Origin: JAIOQJ01 sp963718635
GTDB lineage: Bacteria; Planctomycetota; Planctomycetia; Gemmatales; Gemmataceae
Direction: 5' to 3'
Length of the DNA: 64,000 nt
Assembly (NCBI GenBank): GCA_963718635.1
Contig: OY970367.1
Location: 1,116,001 to 1,180,000 of the forward strand
Position numbers and translations under genes: made by a program. The number at the start of each line of letters is the position of its first letter. Within the stretch, counting starts at the first letter, position 1. The notes beneath the pieces were generated by a model. The model searched no databases and was not told the DNA's origin. It saw only the letters and a program-made list of their open reading frames with translations. Positions 63,591 to 64,000 of this stretch are shown here, piece after piece.

Positions 63591-64000
63591 TCAAATGACC
63601 CATTGAACCGTCTTCACGACCTTCAGCAAAAACGTCGGGTTCACTGCCTCGAAGCGAAGGGCTTCCAGTTGTTCCACGCTACGGGCGAGATTCACCATCA
63701 GGACGGAGACATTCGGATTCAAACGCTTTAGGACTTCATAGGTCGAGGAAAGCATTTCGAGAGTGGCGACATTGCAAACGAGTCGCCCGGCAGGCCTCAA
63801 TGCCGAGAAAGAAGCTTCGAGAAGCCGTGCAATCTCGCCGCCATTGCCGCCGATGAAAATGGCGTCTGGGTCGGGTAGATCCTGGAAAACCGCCGGCGCC
63901 GAGCCAAAGACCGCTTGCACATTGCGGATGCCGAATTGCTCGGCATTGGCCACGATCAAATGATAATCGGCGGAATCCTGCTCGATCGCATAGACCTTGC
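63591..64000 (-). CDS. CbiT/CobL-like precorrin methyltransferase, C-terminal part
   Basis: The gene enters from the right edge, so only its last 136 codons are visible. AEQFGIRNVQAVFGSAPAVF and DLPDPDAIFIGGNGGEIARL match the SAM-dependent CbiT domain of precorrin-6Y/8 methyltransferases, and RPAGRLVCNVATLEMLSSTY follows. KVYAIEQDS at the window edge is the strand 2 acidic region after SAM motif I. It would take part in cobalamin synthesis; whether it is fused to CbiE, as in CobL, cannot be seen. The next gene upstream is outside the window. Confidence 0.75.
   Translation of the reverse strand, partial: KVYAIEQDSADYHLIVANAEQFGIRNVQAVFGSAPAVFQDLPDPDAIFIGGNGGEIARLLEASFSALRPAGRLVCNVATLEMLSSTYEVLKRLNPNVSVLMVNLARSVEQLEALRFEAVNPTFLLKVVKTVQWVI

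Noticed and set aside
1..64000. tRNA and rRNA genes
   Set aside because: Scanning by eye for T-arm and acceptor patterns found no convincing candidate; a covariance search would be needed to exclude them.

Overview
The window reads as chromosomal DNA of a planctomycete, probably near the Gemmata/Zavarzinella group. Lineage markers are a DUF1559 pseudopilin-like protein with a lipoprotein partner, a DUF1501 protein paired with a DUF1549/DUF1553 protein, a DUF5678/retropepsin pair, DUF4337 and DUF4198 proteins, a membrane-anchored kinase-like protein, and many dispersed palindromic repeats. Lipid A genes (lpxB and an LpxH-like phosphatase) imply a Gram-negative envelope. The taxonomic call is inference from gene content only.

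Layout. 0-2.2 kb: end of a DUF5678 gene, a broken retropepsin gene, and DUF1559 plus lipoprotein on the minus strand. 2.7-8.8 kb: a plus-strand cluster of short-chain dehydrogenase, asparagine synthetase, and an ABC exporter (permease, ATPase, HlyD-type adaptor). 8.8-10.5 kb: hairpins and two small secreted paralogues. 10.5-18.4 kb: a large peptide-binding protein, lpxB, a Uma2-like nuclease, an orphan antitoxin and ppdK. 18.6-21.5 kb: an accessory stretch with HigBA, a RelBE-like pair whose toxin is broken, and a nucleotidyltransferase. 21.5-31.6 kb: hemE, ubiE/menE-type methyltransferase, M24 peptidase, aldo/keto reductase, MFS transporter, metallophosphatase, KDG kinase and a sugar nucleotidyltransferase. 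31.9-32.6 kb: an array of five palindromic elements sharing the core GGAAATATTTCC, just upstream of the ribosomal alpha operon (rpmJ-rpsM-rpsK-rpsD-rpoA-rplQ, 32.8-36.3 kb). 36.4-40.0 kb: GH5-type hydrolase, pseudokinase, PII protein, rplT and rpmI on the minus strand. 40.4-52.1 kb: acetyltransferase, BNR-repeat protein, ABC-2 permease, cytidylate-kinase-like protein, purine nucleoside phosphorylase, antiporter, def-fmt, and a sigma/anti-sigma/secreted-protein operon. 52.2-64 kb: GH16 glucanase, YflT-type protein, DUF1501 and DUF1549/1553 pair, rsmH, nadE, DUF4337, BON and DUF5131 genes, and the edge of a CobL-like methyltransferase.

About two dozen genes, including the essential rpsK, rpsD and rplT, contain single-base frame breaks where both halves clearly belong to one protein. 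This is more plausibly residual indel error in the assembly than gene decay, so I give such genes full-length coordinates and state the approximate break. Only the retropepsin and the RelE-like toxin are called pseudogenes, and the former may also be an artefact.

The most interesting non-coding signal is the GGAAATATTTCC array: the stems differ between copies but stay self-complementary, the 12-nt core is invariant, and a conserved tail follows on the same strand. A sixth copy lies near rsmH. The most interesting gene-level signals are the SDR-AsnB-ABC exporter cluster and the pseudokinase.
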